Below, piece by piece: positions 16,501 to 25,577 of a DNA stretch of 64,000 bases. Position numbers and translations under genes: made by a program. The notes below the pieces were generated by a model. The model was not told where the DNA came from, ran no database searches, and saw only the letters and a list, made by a program, of their open reading frames with translations. How positions within the stretch are numbered: the stretch's first letter is position 1; every line of letters begins with the position of its first letter. The DNA comes from Paenibacillus sp. 19GGS1-52 (lineage in GTDB: Bacteria > Bacillota > Bacilli > Paenibacillales > Paenibacillaceae): NCBI RefSeq assembly GCF_022369515.1, contig NZ_CP059724.1:868001-932000 (forward strand). Direction: 5' to 3'.

Positions 16501-18492
16501 ATGAACGATATTGTCGTTAGTACGAAGACTTTCGAATTGGAGTCCGAGTACACACCCCAGGGCGATCAGCCTCGTGCCATTGAGGAGTTATTAGAAGGCA
16601 TCCGGCAGGGCAAGAGAGAACAGACGCTGCTGGGAGCAACGGGTACAGGCAAGACCTTTACCATCGCACAAGTGATTTCCAAGTTAAACCGTCCAACGCT
16701 GGTGATTGCACACAATAAGACCTTGGCTGCACAGCTAGCGAGTGAGTTCAAGGAATTTTTCCCGCATAATTCGGTAGATTACTTCGTCAGCTACTACGAT
16801 TATTACCAGCCAGAAGCTTACATTCCCTCCTCTGATACTTACATCGAGAAAGACTCCAGCATAAACGAAGAGATTGATAAGCTGCGCCACTCCGCGACCA
16901 GTTCTTTATTTGAACGACGCGATGTGATCATAGTAGCCAGTGTATCATGTATTTACGGTCTTGGTTCTCCGGAGGAATACGGAAGCCTTCTATTGTCACT
17001 GCGAGTAGGGATGGAGAAGCCACGCGCTCAGATTCTGAGCCGGCTTGTGGATATTCAGTACCAGCGTAATGATATCAATTTTGTGCGCGGAACCTTCCGT
17101 GTGCGCGGTGACGTAGTTGAAATCTTCCCAGCTTCGCAAGGTGAGCATGCGATCCGAGTAGAACTGTTCGGGGATGAGGTAGAGCGGATTACCGAGATTG
17201 ATGTTCTGACAGGTGAGCTAATTGCGGAACGTGATCATATCGCTATTTTTCCGGCTTCTCACTTTGTAACCAAAGAAGAAACGATGCGAGTGGCGCTCGT
17301 TAACATTGAGCGGGAACTGGAAGAAAGGTTGACAGTGCTCCGTGATGCCGGCAAGCTTCTGGAAGCTCAACGGTTGGAGCAGCGGACACGTTATGATATT
17401 GAGATGATGAACGAGGTAGGTTTCTGCTCTGGGATTGAGAACTATTCCGGCCCGCTCACCTTCCGTGAGCCTGGAGCAACTCCATTTACCTTAATGGACT
17501 ATTTCCCTGATGACCTGCTGATTGTTGTGGATGAGTCCCATGTGACATTGCCGCAGATTCGCGGAATGTACAACGGTGACCGGGCGCGTAAGACGGTCTT
17601 GGTGGAGCATGGCTTCCGTCTCCCGTCTGCGCTTGATAATCGACCGCTCCAGTTTGAGGAATTCGAGAAAAAGGTGAAGCAGGTTATATATGTCTCCGCT
17701 ACACCTGGACCCTATGAAATAGAGCACTGCGAGACGATGGTGCAGCAGATTATCCGACCGACGGGTCTCTTGGACCCGACGATAGAGGTTCGCCCTTCAG
17801 AAGGTCAGATCGATGATCTGATCAGTGAAATCCACGACCGGGTTGCACGTGATGAGCGTGTGCTGGTTACGACCTTGACGAAGAAGATGTCTGAGGATCT
17901 GACCGATTACTTTAAGGAAATTGGCATCAAGGTACGCTACATGCACTCTGATATCAAGACTCTGGAGCGGATGGCGATCCTGCGTGATCTCCGGCTCGGT
18001 ACATTTCATGTGCTTGTGGGTATTAACTTGTTAAGAGAAGGATTAGACTTACCGGAAGTATCATTGGTTGCTATTCTGGATGCCGACAAAGAGGGCTTTC
18101 TTCGCTCAGAGCGTTCGCTAATCCAGACCATGGGCCGTGCTGCCCGTAACTCCGAGGGTCGCGTAATTATGTATGCAGACCGAATAACTGACTCTATGGA
18201 AAAGGCTATCGGTGAAACCACACGCCGCCGTATCATTCAGGCTGCTCATAATGAGGAGCATGGTATTACACCCACAACGATCAATAAGAAAGTACGCGAT
18301 ATTATCGAAGCCACAAAGGTTGCCGAAGCCAAAGCCGATTACCTCACAGGTGTCGGCGGCAAGATGAGCAAGAAGGATCGCCAGAGTCTGATAGTGCGTC
18401 TGGAAGCCGAGATGAAGAAAGCCGCCAAAGACCTACAATTCGAACGCGCAGCCGAGCTGCGCGATGCATTGCTGGAGTTGCGGGCAGAGTAA
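16501..18492 (+). CDS. uvrB: Excinuclease ABC subunit B
   Basis: The 663-residue damage-verifying helicase-like subunit of nucleotide excision repair. It is loaded by UvrA and then recruits UvrC. It has Walker [11 protein letters not shown], the damage-probing beta-hairpin region [20 protein letters not shown], Walker B DESH, helicase motifs SATPGPYE and [19 protein letters not shown], and a C-terminal UVR domain (about 625-663) for UvrC contact. The length is normal. GAGGGGAGA precedes the ATG. A consensus promoter with a LexA-like operator lies about 100 bases upstream; a terminator follows, so uvrA is not simply co-transcribed. Confidence 0.98.
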   Translation: MNDIVVSTKTFELESEYTPQGDQPRAIEELLEGIRQGKREQTLLGATGTGKTFTIAQVISKLNRPTLVIAHNKTLAAQLASEFKEFFPHNSVDYFVSYYDYYQPEAYIPSSDTYIEKDSSINEEIDKLRHSATSSLFERRDVIIVASVSCIYGLGSPEEYGSLLLSLRVGMEKPRAQILSRLVDIQYQRNDINFVRGTFRVRGDVVEIFPASQGEHAIRVELFGDEVERITEIDVLTGELIAERDHIAIFPASHFVTKEETMRVALVNIERELEERLTVLRDAGKLLEAQRLEQRTRYDIEMMNEVGFCSGIENYSGPLTFREPGATPFTLMDYFPDDLLIVVDESHVTLPQIRGMYNGDRARKTVLVEHGFRLPSALDNRPLQFEEFEKKVKQVIYVSATPGPYEIEHCETMVQQIIRPTGLLDPTIEVRPSEGQIDDLISEIHDRVARDERVLVTTLTKKMSEDLTDYFKEIGIKVRYMHSDIKTLERMAILRDLRLGTFHVLVGINLLREGLDLPEVSLVAILDADKEGFLRSERSLIQTMGRAARNSEGRVIMYADRITDSMEKAIGETTRRRIIQAAHNEEHGITPTTINKKVRDIIEATKVAEAKADYLTGVGGKMSKKDRQSLIVRLEAEMKKAAKDLQFERAAELRDALLELRAE

Positions 18493-18530
18493 TTATTTCT
18501 ATTATTCCACCCGCGTTTGATGTAAAGCCC

Positions 18531-18557
18531 GAACGGCGCTGTCCAGGCCGTTCTTTT
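18531..18557 (+). terminator. Terminator after uvrB
   Basis: GAACGGC (18531-18537) pairs with GCCGTTC (18547-18553), followed by TTTT. Confidence 0.75.
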
Positions 18558-18892
18558 TAAATAATGATGACCTGTTCAAAATTTAGCGTTTTCCGCAGGG
18601 ATAGCAATCTTGTGTACGTTACAGTTTTTAGAGCGTCACCGCGTCTGCGGTGAACAGTCGATTCCCGACGGGAGAGCCGCTCTTCGCACCGCACTTAACC
18701 GCGCCTAACGTTCAAGCGGTCCCGTAGGGACAAGCGTTCCAAGCACACAGTAACAAACAACGTTCCCACCATTCTCCTTCGCCAACCATGCGGGTGTCCA
18801 GAGGGCGCAGCCCTTGGGGCCCTCCCTTGGCTAAGGGAGGGTTTGGGAGGGATCGAAAATATTTCAGAAAATATCTTTTAATTTTTTTTAAC
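18558..18892. other. GC-rich non-coding stretch with palindromes between uvrB and uvrA
   Basis: No convincing gene on either strand. It is GC-rich and contains two clear hairpins: CACCGC/GCGGTG near 18637-18652 and a perfect 9-base stem CCCTCCCTT/AAGGGAGGG at 18820-18841. The texture differs from the AT-rich intergenic regions elsewhere in the window and suggests a dispersed repeat or a decayed insertion. No consensus uvrA promoter or LexA box was found in it. Confidence 0.45.
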
Positions 18893-18910
18893 TGAGGAGA
18901 TGTTATACCG

Positions 18911-21784
18911 TTGGCGATCGAAAATATAGTAATTAAAGGCGCGAGGGCGCACAATCTCAAGAATATCGATGTGACGATTCCACGTGACCGCTTCGTCGTG
19001 CTGACGGGGCTGAGCGGTTCAGGCAAATCTTCACTCGCGTTCGATACCATTTATGCGGAAGGCCAACGGCGTTATGTCGAATCCTTGTCGTCTTATGCGC
19101 GCCAGTTTCTAGGTCAAATGGAGAAGCCGGATGTTGATTCTATAGAAGGTTTATCCCCGGCCATATCCATTGATCAGAAAACTACGAGCCGTAACCCACG
19201 TTCCACGGTAGGTACAGTGACGGAGATTTATGATTATTTGCGGCTGCTGTTTGCCCGGATTGGCCATCCTCATTGTCCGGACCACGGCATTGAGATAACC
19301 TCCCAGACCGTTGAACAGATGGTTGACCGGATTACGCAGTATCCTGAGAAGACGCGTCTGCAGATTCTGGCTCCGATTATTTCGGGGCGTAAAGGGGAGC
19401 ACAAGGGTCTGTTTACCGATATTTCCAAGCAAGGGTTCGTCCGCGTTCGTGTGGATGGCGAGCTGCGTGATTTATCTGAGGATATTGAACTGGAGAAGAA
19501 TAAGAAGCATACGATCGAAGTGGTTGTGGACCGTATTGTGATTAAGGATGATGTTGAGACACGTCTGACGGATTCGATCGAAACGGCGCTGAAGCTGTCG
19601 GGAGGCAGGATTCTTGTCGATATTATTGGCCAGGAGGAGCTGTTGTTCAGTTCCAATTTTGCTTGTCCGGTCTGCGGGTTCAGCATTGAAGAGCTGGCAC
19701 CGCGTATGTTCTCTTTCAACAGTCCGTTCGGGGCTTGCACAGAGTGTGACGGTCTTGGAATGAAGATGGTAGTTGACCCGGATCTACTGATCCCGGATGC
19801 CGAGAAAAGCATCGCAGAAGGCGCATTTCTAGCCTGGACGGGCAGTACATCCAATTACTATCCGCAATTTCTGAAGTCGGTCTGTGAGCATTTCGAGATT
19901 CCACAGAACGTTCCGGTTAGCAGCCTGACCCCCGAGCAAATGACTAAGCTGCTGAACGGCACGGGCAGCGAGAAGATCCGTTTTCGTTATGAGAATGACT
20001 TTGGCCAGAAGAAGGATGCCATGGTTGCCTTTGAAGGTATTATTCCCAATCTGGAACGGCGTTACCGCGAGACCGCGTCCGACGGCATCCGTGAATTCAT
20101 CGAAGGCTTTATGAGTGCCAAGCCTTGCCATGTCTGCAAAGGCAAACGTCTAAAGAAAGAGATATTAGCAGTGACGATCAACGATCAGAATGTTGCCGAT
20201 GTGACGGATCTTTCTATTGGGGATTGCTTGGGATTTTTTGAAGAGATTATGCTGAGTGAAAAAGAGACAGCTATCGCTAACCTGATTCTCAAGGAAATTC
20301 GCAGTCGGCTCGGCTTCCTGGTAAATGTGGGGCTGGATTATTTATCGTTAAGTCGTGCAGCAGGTTCATTGTCTGGCGGTGAAGCACAGCGTATCCGCTT
20401 GGCTACCCAGATTGGTTCGAGTCTGATGGGAGTATTGTATATTCTGGATGAGCCTAGTATTGGCCTGCATCAACGGGATAATGAACGCCTTATCTCCACG
20501 CTGGCACATATGCGTGACCTTGGCAATACGCTGATCGTTGTGGAGCATGACGAGGATACGATGATGGCTGCTGATTATATTATAGATATCGGTCCAGGTG
20601 CTGGCATCCATGGCGGGCAGATTATTGCTCAAGGGACACCGGCAGAGATTATGAATGATCCGAATTCCTTGACTGGTGATTATTTAAGTGGACGCAAGTT
20701 CATCCCCGTCACCTCCAAACGGCGTCCTACCGATGATCGTTGGTTGGAAATCCGTGGTGCTAGAGAGAACAACCTGAAGAATGTGAATGTTAAGATCCCC
20801 CTTGGGGTATTTACCGCAGTGACAGGTGTATCCGGCTCCGGTAAATCCTCGCTCATTAACGAGATTCTGTATAAGAGTCTGGCACGGCAGCTGAACAAGG
20901 CAGTGAAGGTACGTCCGGGTCTCCATAAGGAAATCAGAGGGCTGGAGCATCTGGATAAGGTAATTGAGATTGACCAGTCGCCAATCGGACGCACACCACG
21001 CTCCAATCCGGCAACCTATACAGGGGTATTCGACGATATCCGTGATTTGTTCTCCAAGACCAATGAGGCCAAAATCCGCGGTTTTCAGAAGGGCCGGTTC
21101 AGCTTTAACGTGAAGGGCGGTCGTTGTGAAGCTTGCCGTGGAGACGGAATTATCAAGATCGAGATGCACTTTTTGCCGGATGTATACGTTCCTTGCGAAA
21201 TCTGTAAAGGCAAACGTTATAACCGCGAAACGATGGAAGTGAAGTATAAAGGGAAAAATATTTCGGACGTCTTGGAAATGACGGTAGAGGATGCAGTAGA
21301 CTTTTTTCAAAATATTCCACGTATTCACCGTAAAATGCAGACTCTGCTAGATGTCGGTCTCGGCTATATTAAGATTGGTCAATCGGGAACAACTCTGTCC
21401 GGCGGCGAAGCGCAGCGCGTGAAGCTTGCTTCCGAGTTATATCGCCGTAGCACTGGCAAGACACTCTACATTCTGGATGAACCAACAACAGGTCTGCATG
21501 TGGATGATATTGGTCGTCTGCTTGAGGTACTGCACCGCTTAGTAGACTCTGGCGAATCTGTGCTCGTGATTGAGCATAATCTGGATGTTATTAAGACAGC
21601 CGATTATATCATCGATATGGGACCAGAAGGTGGAAGTGGCGGGGGAACTGTACTGGCGGTAGGAACACCAGAGAAGATTATAACGGTTACGGAATCTTAC
21701 ACTGGCAAGTATTTGAAGCCAGTACTGATCCGCGATACGGAGCGGACTGAAGCTCTTATGCTGCAGACCTCGCAAACAGTCTGA
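18911..21784 (+). CDS. uvrA: Excinuclease ABC subunit A
   Basis: The 957-residue damage-recognition ATPase of nucleotide excision repair. It contains two ABC modules, Walker [10 protein letters not shown] near residue 31 and GVSGSGKSS near 640. There are two zinc-binding cysteine sets (CPVCGFS...CTECDG and CEACRGDG...CEICKG), signatures [12 protein letters not shown] and [12 protein letters not shown], and Walker [14 protein letters not shown] and [13 protein letters not shown]. The start is a TTG at 18911 with GAGGAG upstream. It follows uvrB by about 420 bases with an intervening terminator, so it probably has its own promoter. Confidence 0.98.
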   Translation: MAIENIVIKGARAHNLKNIDVTIPRDRFVVLTGLSGSGKSSLAFDTIYAEGQRRYVESLSSYARQFLGQMEKPDVDSIEGLSPAISIDQKTTSRNPRSTVGTVTEIYDYLRLLFARIGHPHCPDHGIEITSQTVEQMVDRITQYPEKTRLQILAPIISGRKGEHKGLFTDISKQGFVRVRVDGELRDLSEDIELEKNKKHTIEVVVDRIVIKDDVETRLTDSIETALKLSGGRILVDIIGQEELLFSSNFACPVCGFSIEELAPRMFSFNSPFGACTECDGLGMKMVVDPDLLIPDAEKSIAEGAFLAWTGSTSNYYPQFLKSVCEHFEIPQNVPVSSLTPEQMTKLLNGTGSEKIRFRYENDFGQKKDAMVAFEGIIPNLERRYRETASDGIREFIEGFMSAKPCHVCKGKRLKKEILAVTINDQNVADVTDLSIGDCLGFFEEIMLSEKETAIANLILKEIRSRLGFLVNVGLDYLSLSRAAGSLSGGEAQRIRLATQIGSSLMGVLYILDEPSIGLHQRDNERLISTLAHMRDLGNTLIVVEHDEDTMMAADYIIDIGPGAGIHGGQIIAQGTPAEIMNDPNSLTGDYLSGRKFIPVTSKRRPTDDRWLEIRGARENNLKNVNVKIPLGVFTAVTGVSGSGKSSLINEILYKSLARQLNKAVKVRPGLHKEIRGLEHLDKVIEIDQSPIGRTPRSNPATYTGVFDDIRDLFSKTNEAKIRGFQKGRFSFNVKGGRCEACRGDGIIKIEMHFLPDVYVPCEICKGKRYNRETMEVKYKGKNISDVLEMTVEDAVDFFQNIPRIHRKMQTLLDVGLGYIKIGQSGTTLSGGEAQRVKLASELYRRSTGKTLYILDEPTTGLHVDDIGRLLEVLHRLVDSGESVLVIEHNLDVIKTADYIIDMGPEGGSGGGTVLAVGTPEKIITVTESYTGKYLKPVLIRDTERTEALMLQTSQTV

Positions 21785-21861
21785 GACGAGAGCCGCAGCA
21801 CTAAGCGACTAATGTGGAAGCAGAGCCAGATTCAGTCACAGACAACTATAAACATAAATAG

Positions 21862-21889
21862 GGCCACGGCGAGATACCGTGGCCTTTAA
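21862..21889. terminator. Terminator between uvrA and the reductase gene
   Basis: Perfect 8-base stem GGCCACGG (21862-21869) with CCGTGGCC (21877-21884), then TTTAAT on the plus strand. It lies between the convergent uvrA and reductase genes. Confidence 0.7.
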
Positions 21890-21949
21890 TATGCCGTACG
21901 TCTGAAAAGCTAGAAGATTTCCCCTTAGTGATGTTAGAGCAATCAGCTA

Positions 21950-23584
21950 CTAGGAGGCCTCAGCCGCTAGAATTGCGGTCAGTTGCTCCTGAATAGCGGG
22001 GATGCCTACTCGTTCGGTAAACTCATGGAAGTTCTCATCAGGAATACGTTGTTCTTTATAGAAGGAGATTAGCTGCGCAAGTACGGGTGCCACACGGTCA
22101 CCCTTTACACGCCCTTTTAGTGGACGGGCGAATTGGGCCGGAGGGCGCAGATCGCCACCCCCTAACGTACCGCCAACGGCGATGTCGAAGGCATCAATCA
22201 TACCGTCAGGTGTCTTGATCAGTGAACCCTGAAGGCCAATGTCAGCTACCTGCTTTTGTCCGCAGGCATTAGGGCAGCCAATGAAATGAATGCGCAGCAA
22301 CTCATCAAGCTCCACATGCTCATCGAGGTATTCGGCGACACTGACGGCACGTTTCTTCGTCTCAACGATAGCGAGACTGCAGAACTCGTTGCCGGTGCAG
22401 GATACCGTACGGCTGATGAAATTTGGCGGCGTTGGACTTAGGCGCTGCAGGACCGGCGCTTGCAGCAGGGCCACAAGCTTATCGTCTGCTATACCGCTAA
22501 GAATGATATTTTTCGACATGGTGGTGCGGAGTCTGCCGTCACCGTAAACTTCAGCCAGCTCTGCCAGTTGCAGCAGCTCTTCTGTATTTAAACGTCCGAC
22601 CGGAACATTCAGGCCAACGTAGTTAAGCCCTTCTTGTCGCTGCGGATGGATACCATCGAAGTAGGCAGCTTGCCAGCCGACAGTCTTGTCCTCACCACGT
22701 GTCGGAAGCTCACCTACAAGCTTAATCAATTCTTCCTGGAATTTCTCCGCACCCCAGTCAGCAACAAGGAATTTCAGGCGAGCATGATGCCGTTTCTCAC
22801 GATATCCATGATCCCGGAAGAGGGTAATGACGCCAATGGCGACCTTGAGTGTTTCCTCTGGCCGAACGAATACATCGAGCTTTTGGGCCAAATGCGGCTT
22901 GGCGGACAGTCCACCACCCACCATTAGATGGAAGCCGGCAACTTCGTTTCCGTCGATGATTTTGACAGCTGGAGTATAGGCAAGGTCATTGATCTCCGCT
23001 TGTGCGTTGTTATAAATATTGGCTGAGATGGACATTTTGAATTTGCGCGGCAGGTTAGAGAAGTCACGATTCAATACGAAAAAGCTATTGATCTCTTCCA
23101 CAAGCTCCGTAGTGTCCATGAGTTCATGCTTGTCGATACCTGCCAGCGGGTTGCCCACGATCGTTCGCGGACAATCGCCGCAGGCTTCGTAGGAATAAAG
23201 AGAAACAGCTTCCAGACGTTTGAAAATATCCGGCAGGTTCTCAACTCTCAGCCAGTGGAACTGGATCGCTTGGCGGGTTGTGATGTCGATGAGCTCTCTG
23301 CCGTACAATCTGGCGATCTCGGCAAGTGCCCGCGCCTGCGCAGCGGTCATGATGCCTGTATTGATCCGCACCCGCATCATGAAGTGGCCATCTCTTGGTT
23401 TCTGCTGATAGACACCCGCCCACTTGAAACGGTCCATATCTTCAGCGGTGATGGAGTCATAGCCGTTTATTGCATATTCTTCGATAATGGTGCGAATAAC
23501 GTCCAGACCGTCTTTTTCCAGTTTAACGAATTCAAACTTGCTCAGTTTATCTGGATTAGCCGTCCAAATCGGATCGTAAGCCAT
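21950..23584 (-). CDS. Siroheme [4Fe-4S] nitrite/sulfite reductase
   Basis: A ferredoxin-type nitrite or sulfite reductase of 544 residues from the chosen start. It carries two ferredoxin-like half domains and two siroheme/4Fe-4S binding domains. The cluster ligands are visible as Cys396 and Cys402 (CTGNEFC) and Cys437 and Cys441 (CPNAC). Substrate arginines lie in DITTRQAIQFHW and MSKNIILSG. The ATG at 23584 (MAYDPIW) is chosen because GAGGAGGG lies 9 bases before it; an upstream start at 23617 in the same frame has no such site. Nitrite and sulfite enzymes of this fold are not separable by eye, and no assimilation genes flank it, so the substrate is left open. Confidence 0.88.
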   Translation of the reverse strand: MAYDPIWTANPDKLSKFEFVKLEKDGLDVIRTIIEEYAINGYDSITAEDMDRFKWAGVYQQKPRDGHFMMRVRINTGIMTAAQARALAEIARLYGRELIDITTRQAIQFHWLRVENLPDIFKRLEAVSLYSYEACGDCPRTIVGNPLAGIDKHELMDTTELVEEINSFFVLNRDFSNLPRKFKMSISANIYNNAQAEINDLAYTPAVKIIDGNEVAGFHLMVGGGLSAKPHLAQKLDVFVRPEETLKVAIGVITLFRDHGYREKRHHARLKFLVADWGAEKFQEELIKLVGELPTRGEDKTVGWQAAYFDGIHPQRQEGLNYVGLNVPVGRLNTEELLQLAELAEVYGDGRLRTTMSKNIILSGIADDKLVALLQAPVLQRLSPTPPNFISRTVSCTGNEFCSLAIVETKKRAVSVAEYLDEHVELDELLRIHFIGCPNACGQKQVADIGLQGSLIKTPDGMIDAFDIAVGGTLGGGDLRPPAQFARPLKGRVKGDRVAPVLAQLISFYKEQRIPDENFHEFTERVGIPAIQEQLTAILAAEAS

Positions 23585-23720
23585 AGGTGAACCCTCCTCA
23601 AATCTAGCTTGAATCAATATAGTTGCTCTATATTTCTCAATGAAATCAGTAAGATAACATGTTCGATGGTAACATAATTAGGTTTTACCGTATGTGAAAG
23701 TTGTAGCAATGTCCATAACG

Positions 23721-23744
23721 ATTCCTTATACCAAATTAAGGAAT
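23721..23744. promoter_or_regulatory. Perfect inverted repeat upstream of the reductase gene, operator candidate
   Basis: ATTCCTTA (23721-23728), 8 bases, TAAGGAAT (23737-23744). It lies about 140 bases upstream of the reductase start on the minus strand. No U-tract follows, so it is unlikely to be a terminator; a dimeric regulator site is plausible. The rest of 23585-24001 is AT-rich with no recognisable gene. Confidence 0.45.
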
Positions 23745-23925
23745 TTCTAATAAATGAAATAGGTATATCTGGGGCATGTCCGTAGTAAGATTCATAGAGA
23801 GACTTCGTTCCTTGAAAATTAGACTTTTATTCAACTCGTCAATGATTAATGTCATTATTGACGCTGAAAAAAATGCTCATAAGTATATTTTTGCGACAAA
23901 AAGATGTTTTTTTATGAATTAACTA

Positions 23926-23954
23926 TTGCGTCACCGAAATGGTAGCGATAACAT
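23926..23954 (+). promoter_or_regulatory. Possible promoter of the DUF2759-like gene
   Basis: TTGCGT (23926-23931), 17 bases, TAACAT (23949-23954), about 48 bases before the start codon. Moderate match only. Confidence 0.4.
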
Positions 23955-24001
23955 AGAAGGTAATATGGGGACTTTGACAAAACTTTCGAGGAGGTAATGC
24001 C

Positions 24002-24211
24002 ATGCTGCTTGCAGAAGCTGCCGCGCAAGGACCGTCTAAATTTCATACCTTCGATGTATTCATGATTTTGTTCACCATTCTTATATTAGTCGGTGTCGTC
24101 CGGTTGTTGAAAGCCCCGCAGAAGAATAAATTTGCGATTGCCTTCGGAGCTGTAAGCTTGATTGTGTTTGTGATCTCCGATTACGCCATGGTTATGAACT
24201 GGGTAAGTTAA
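24002..24211 (+). CDS. Small membrane protein, DUF2759-like
   Basis: A 69-residue protein with two transmembrane helices (about 17-36 and 45-66) separated by a short basic loop (KAPQKNK). The size and helix-loop-helix pattern fit the small Firmicute membrane-protein family DUF2759 (B. subtilis YqgW-like). No function is known. GAGGAGG lies directly upstream of the ATG. It is monocistronic, with a hairpin terminator downstream. Confidence 0.65.
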   Translation: MLLAEAAAQGPSKFHTFDVFMILFTILILVGVVRLLKAPQKNKFAIAFGAVSLIVFVISDYAMVMNWVS

Positions 24212-24260
24212 CTTAAGAGCACCGCCTGTCTAGGCGGTAATAATTGCACAGTTTTCTACT

Positions 24261-24307
24261 AAAAGACACCTTTAGCGCCCTCGGCGGCAGTTGAAGGCGT
24301 CTTTTTA
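24261..24307 (+). terminator. Terminator after the DUF2759-like gene
   Basis: AAAAGACACCTT (24261-24272) pairs with AAGGCGTCTTTT (24294-24305) apart from one mismatch, with further inner GCC/GGC pairing and a trailing T run. Confidence 0.75.
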
Positions 24308-24379
24308 AAAATATAGAGAGTTATAGATTTCACACAAAAGATGTATCAGGGATTAAGAGAGAGGGTCCGGTGAAGGGTG

Positions 24380-25549
24380 ATGGGGAGAGAGAAACGCAGG
24401 GGGAAGACAGGCTTAAGCTTATTGCTGTGCGGAATACTGTTGTCCGTAGGTTGGGGAGGAGATGCTTCAGCGCTTGGTTTCGCTTCTACAAATGGATTAC
24501 AGCTCAGCGAAGGCATCTCAGGAAAGGTTATCAAAGAGTTTGGCGTTGCTGCATCAGTTAGCAAGTTGAAGAATCTAGTAAATTCTGAGGACCTAGTGCC
24601 ACAAATTATAGAAGCTACTGCTCCATCAGTAGTTGGCATTATCGGTAAATCCGCGGGAGAACACTCTAGTGGACCCGATGACCGTTATAATCTAACCCAT
24701 GGGTCTGGCATAATTGTCAAAAGCAATGGCTGGATTATAACCAACGCACATGTGATCAAGGATTTGCAGAATGTCGTAGTGGTGACCTCGGATGCCAAAA
24801 AGTACAGTATTACTGAGAGCTATGCAGATGAGTATAGCGATTTGGCGCTGATCAAGATCAATGCTAAGTCCCTGAAGCCAGCCAAATTTGCCGCAGCAGC
24901 AATCGATCCTCTGGTTGGAGAAAAGGTTATTGCTATTGGGACACCGATATCCTTTTCGCTAAGAAACTCGGCAACCGTAGGCGTTATTAGTGGACTTAAT
25001 CGCAAAGTAGATGCAGCCTATCGGCTTATCCAGAGTGATACGGCGATTAATCCCGGCAATAGCGGGGGACCACTGCTTAATATGAAAGGTGAAGTGCTGG
25101 GAATTAACAGCCTGAAGTATTCTGCGGTTGGCGTGGAGAACATGGGCTTCGCTATCCCGGCTGCAACCGTGCAATATATTATGAATCAGCTGTTTAAGTA
25201 TGGTGAGGTCAAACGCCCAAGTCTGGGTCTGGAGCTGGAGGAAAGCTGGTCCGCCATAGTGGGGATTCCTACGGGAGATCCATTGAAGGTAACCAAGGTG
25301 GATGCAGCATCGGCGCGAAAGGCAGGCATTACTGCGGGGGATGACCTGTACAGCATTGATGGTCACCGTGTCACCTCCTTGATTGATATTAACGAATTGT
25401 TCAAAAGCTACGTACCGGGCGCAACTGTCCGGTTGCTGATGCAGAGTGATGGCGATATCGTTGTCCGCAAGTTAGTGCTCGGTCAGGGTGATCCCCTGAT
25501 GGGCGGAGAAGACTCTGGAGCGGATGGCGATGGGCAAAAAGATGAGTAA
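24380..25549 (+). CDS. HtrA/DegP-like membrane-anchored serine protease with PDZ domain
   Basis: An S1C-family serine protease of 389 residues. A basic N-terminus and one hydrophobic segment (about 10-30) serve as signal or anchor. The trypsin-like domain (about 75-265) has the catalytic triad His124 (TNAHVI), Asp154 (YSDLALI) and Ser228 (NPGNSGGPL). A PDZ domain follows at about 280-375, with an acidic Gly/Asp-rich tail. It probably handles misfolded extracytoplasmic proteins. The start is taken as ATG 24380; a GTG directly before it (24377) is possible, and the ribosome site is weak. The next gene starts close to its end, and its product shares an extracytoplasmic location. Confidence 0.88.
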   Translation: MGREKRRGKTGLSLLLCGILLSVGWGGDASALGFASTNGLQLSEGISGKVIKEFGVAASVSKLKNLVNSEDLVPQIIEATAPSVVGIIGKSAGEHSSGPDDRYNLTHGSGIIVKSNGWIITNAHVIKDLQNVVVVTSDAKKYSITESYADEYSDLALIKINAKSLKPAKFAAAAIDPLVGEKVIAIGTPISFSLRNSATVGVISGLNRKVDAAYRLIQSDTAINPGNSGGPLLNMKGEVLGINSLKYSAVGVENMGFAIPAATVQYIMNQLFKYGEVKRPSLGLELEESWSAIVGIPTGDPLKVTKVDAASARKAGITAGDDLYSIDGHRVTSLIDINELFKSYVPGATVRLLMQSDGDIVVRKLVLGQGDPLMGGEDSGADGDGQKDE

Positions 25550-25577
25550 GGTGGATGCGGATCAGGGGGAATGGAAG

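Noticed and set aside
18712..19050. Minus-strand frame of 112 codons covering the uvrB-uvrA gap and the uvrA start
   Set aside because: Mostly antisense to uvrA, no ribosome site and no recognisable domain; the gap itself looks like a repeat or palindromic spacer.
19270..19854. Minus-strand frame of 194 codons in uvrA
   Set aside because: Fully antisense to a highly conserved gene, with low-complexity serine-rich translation typical of a shadow frame.
24221..24239. Hairpin ACCGCCT/AGGCGGT as the terminator of the DUF2759-like gene
   Set aside because: A good stem, but with no T run; the second hairpin at 24261-24307 is the better terminator.
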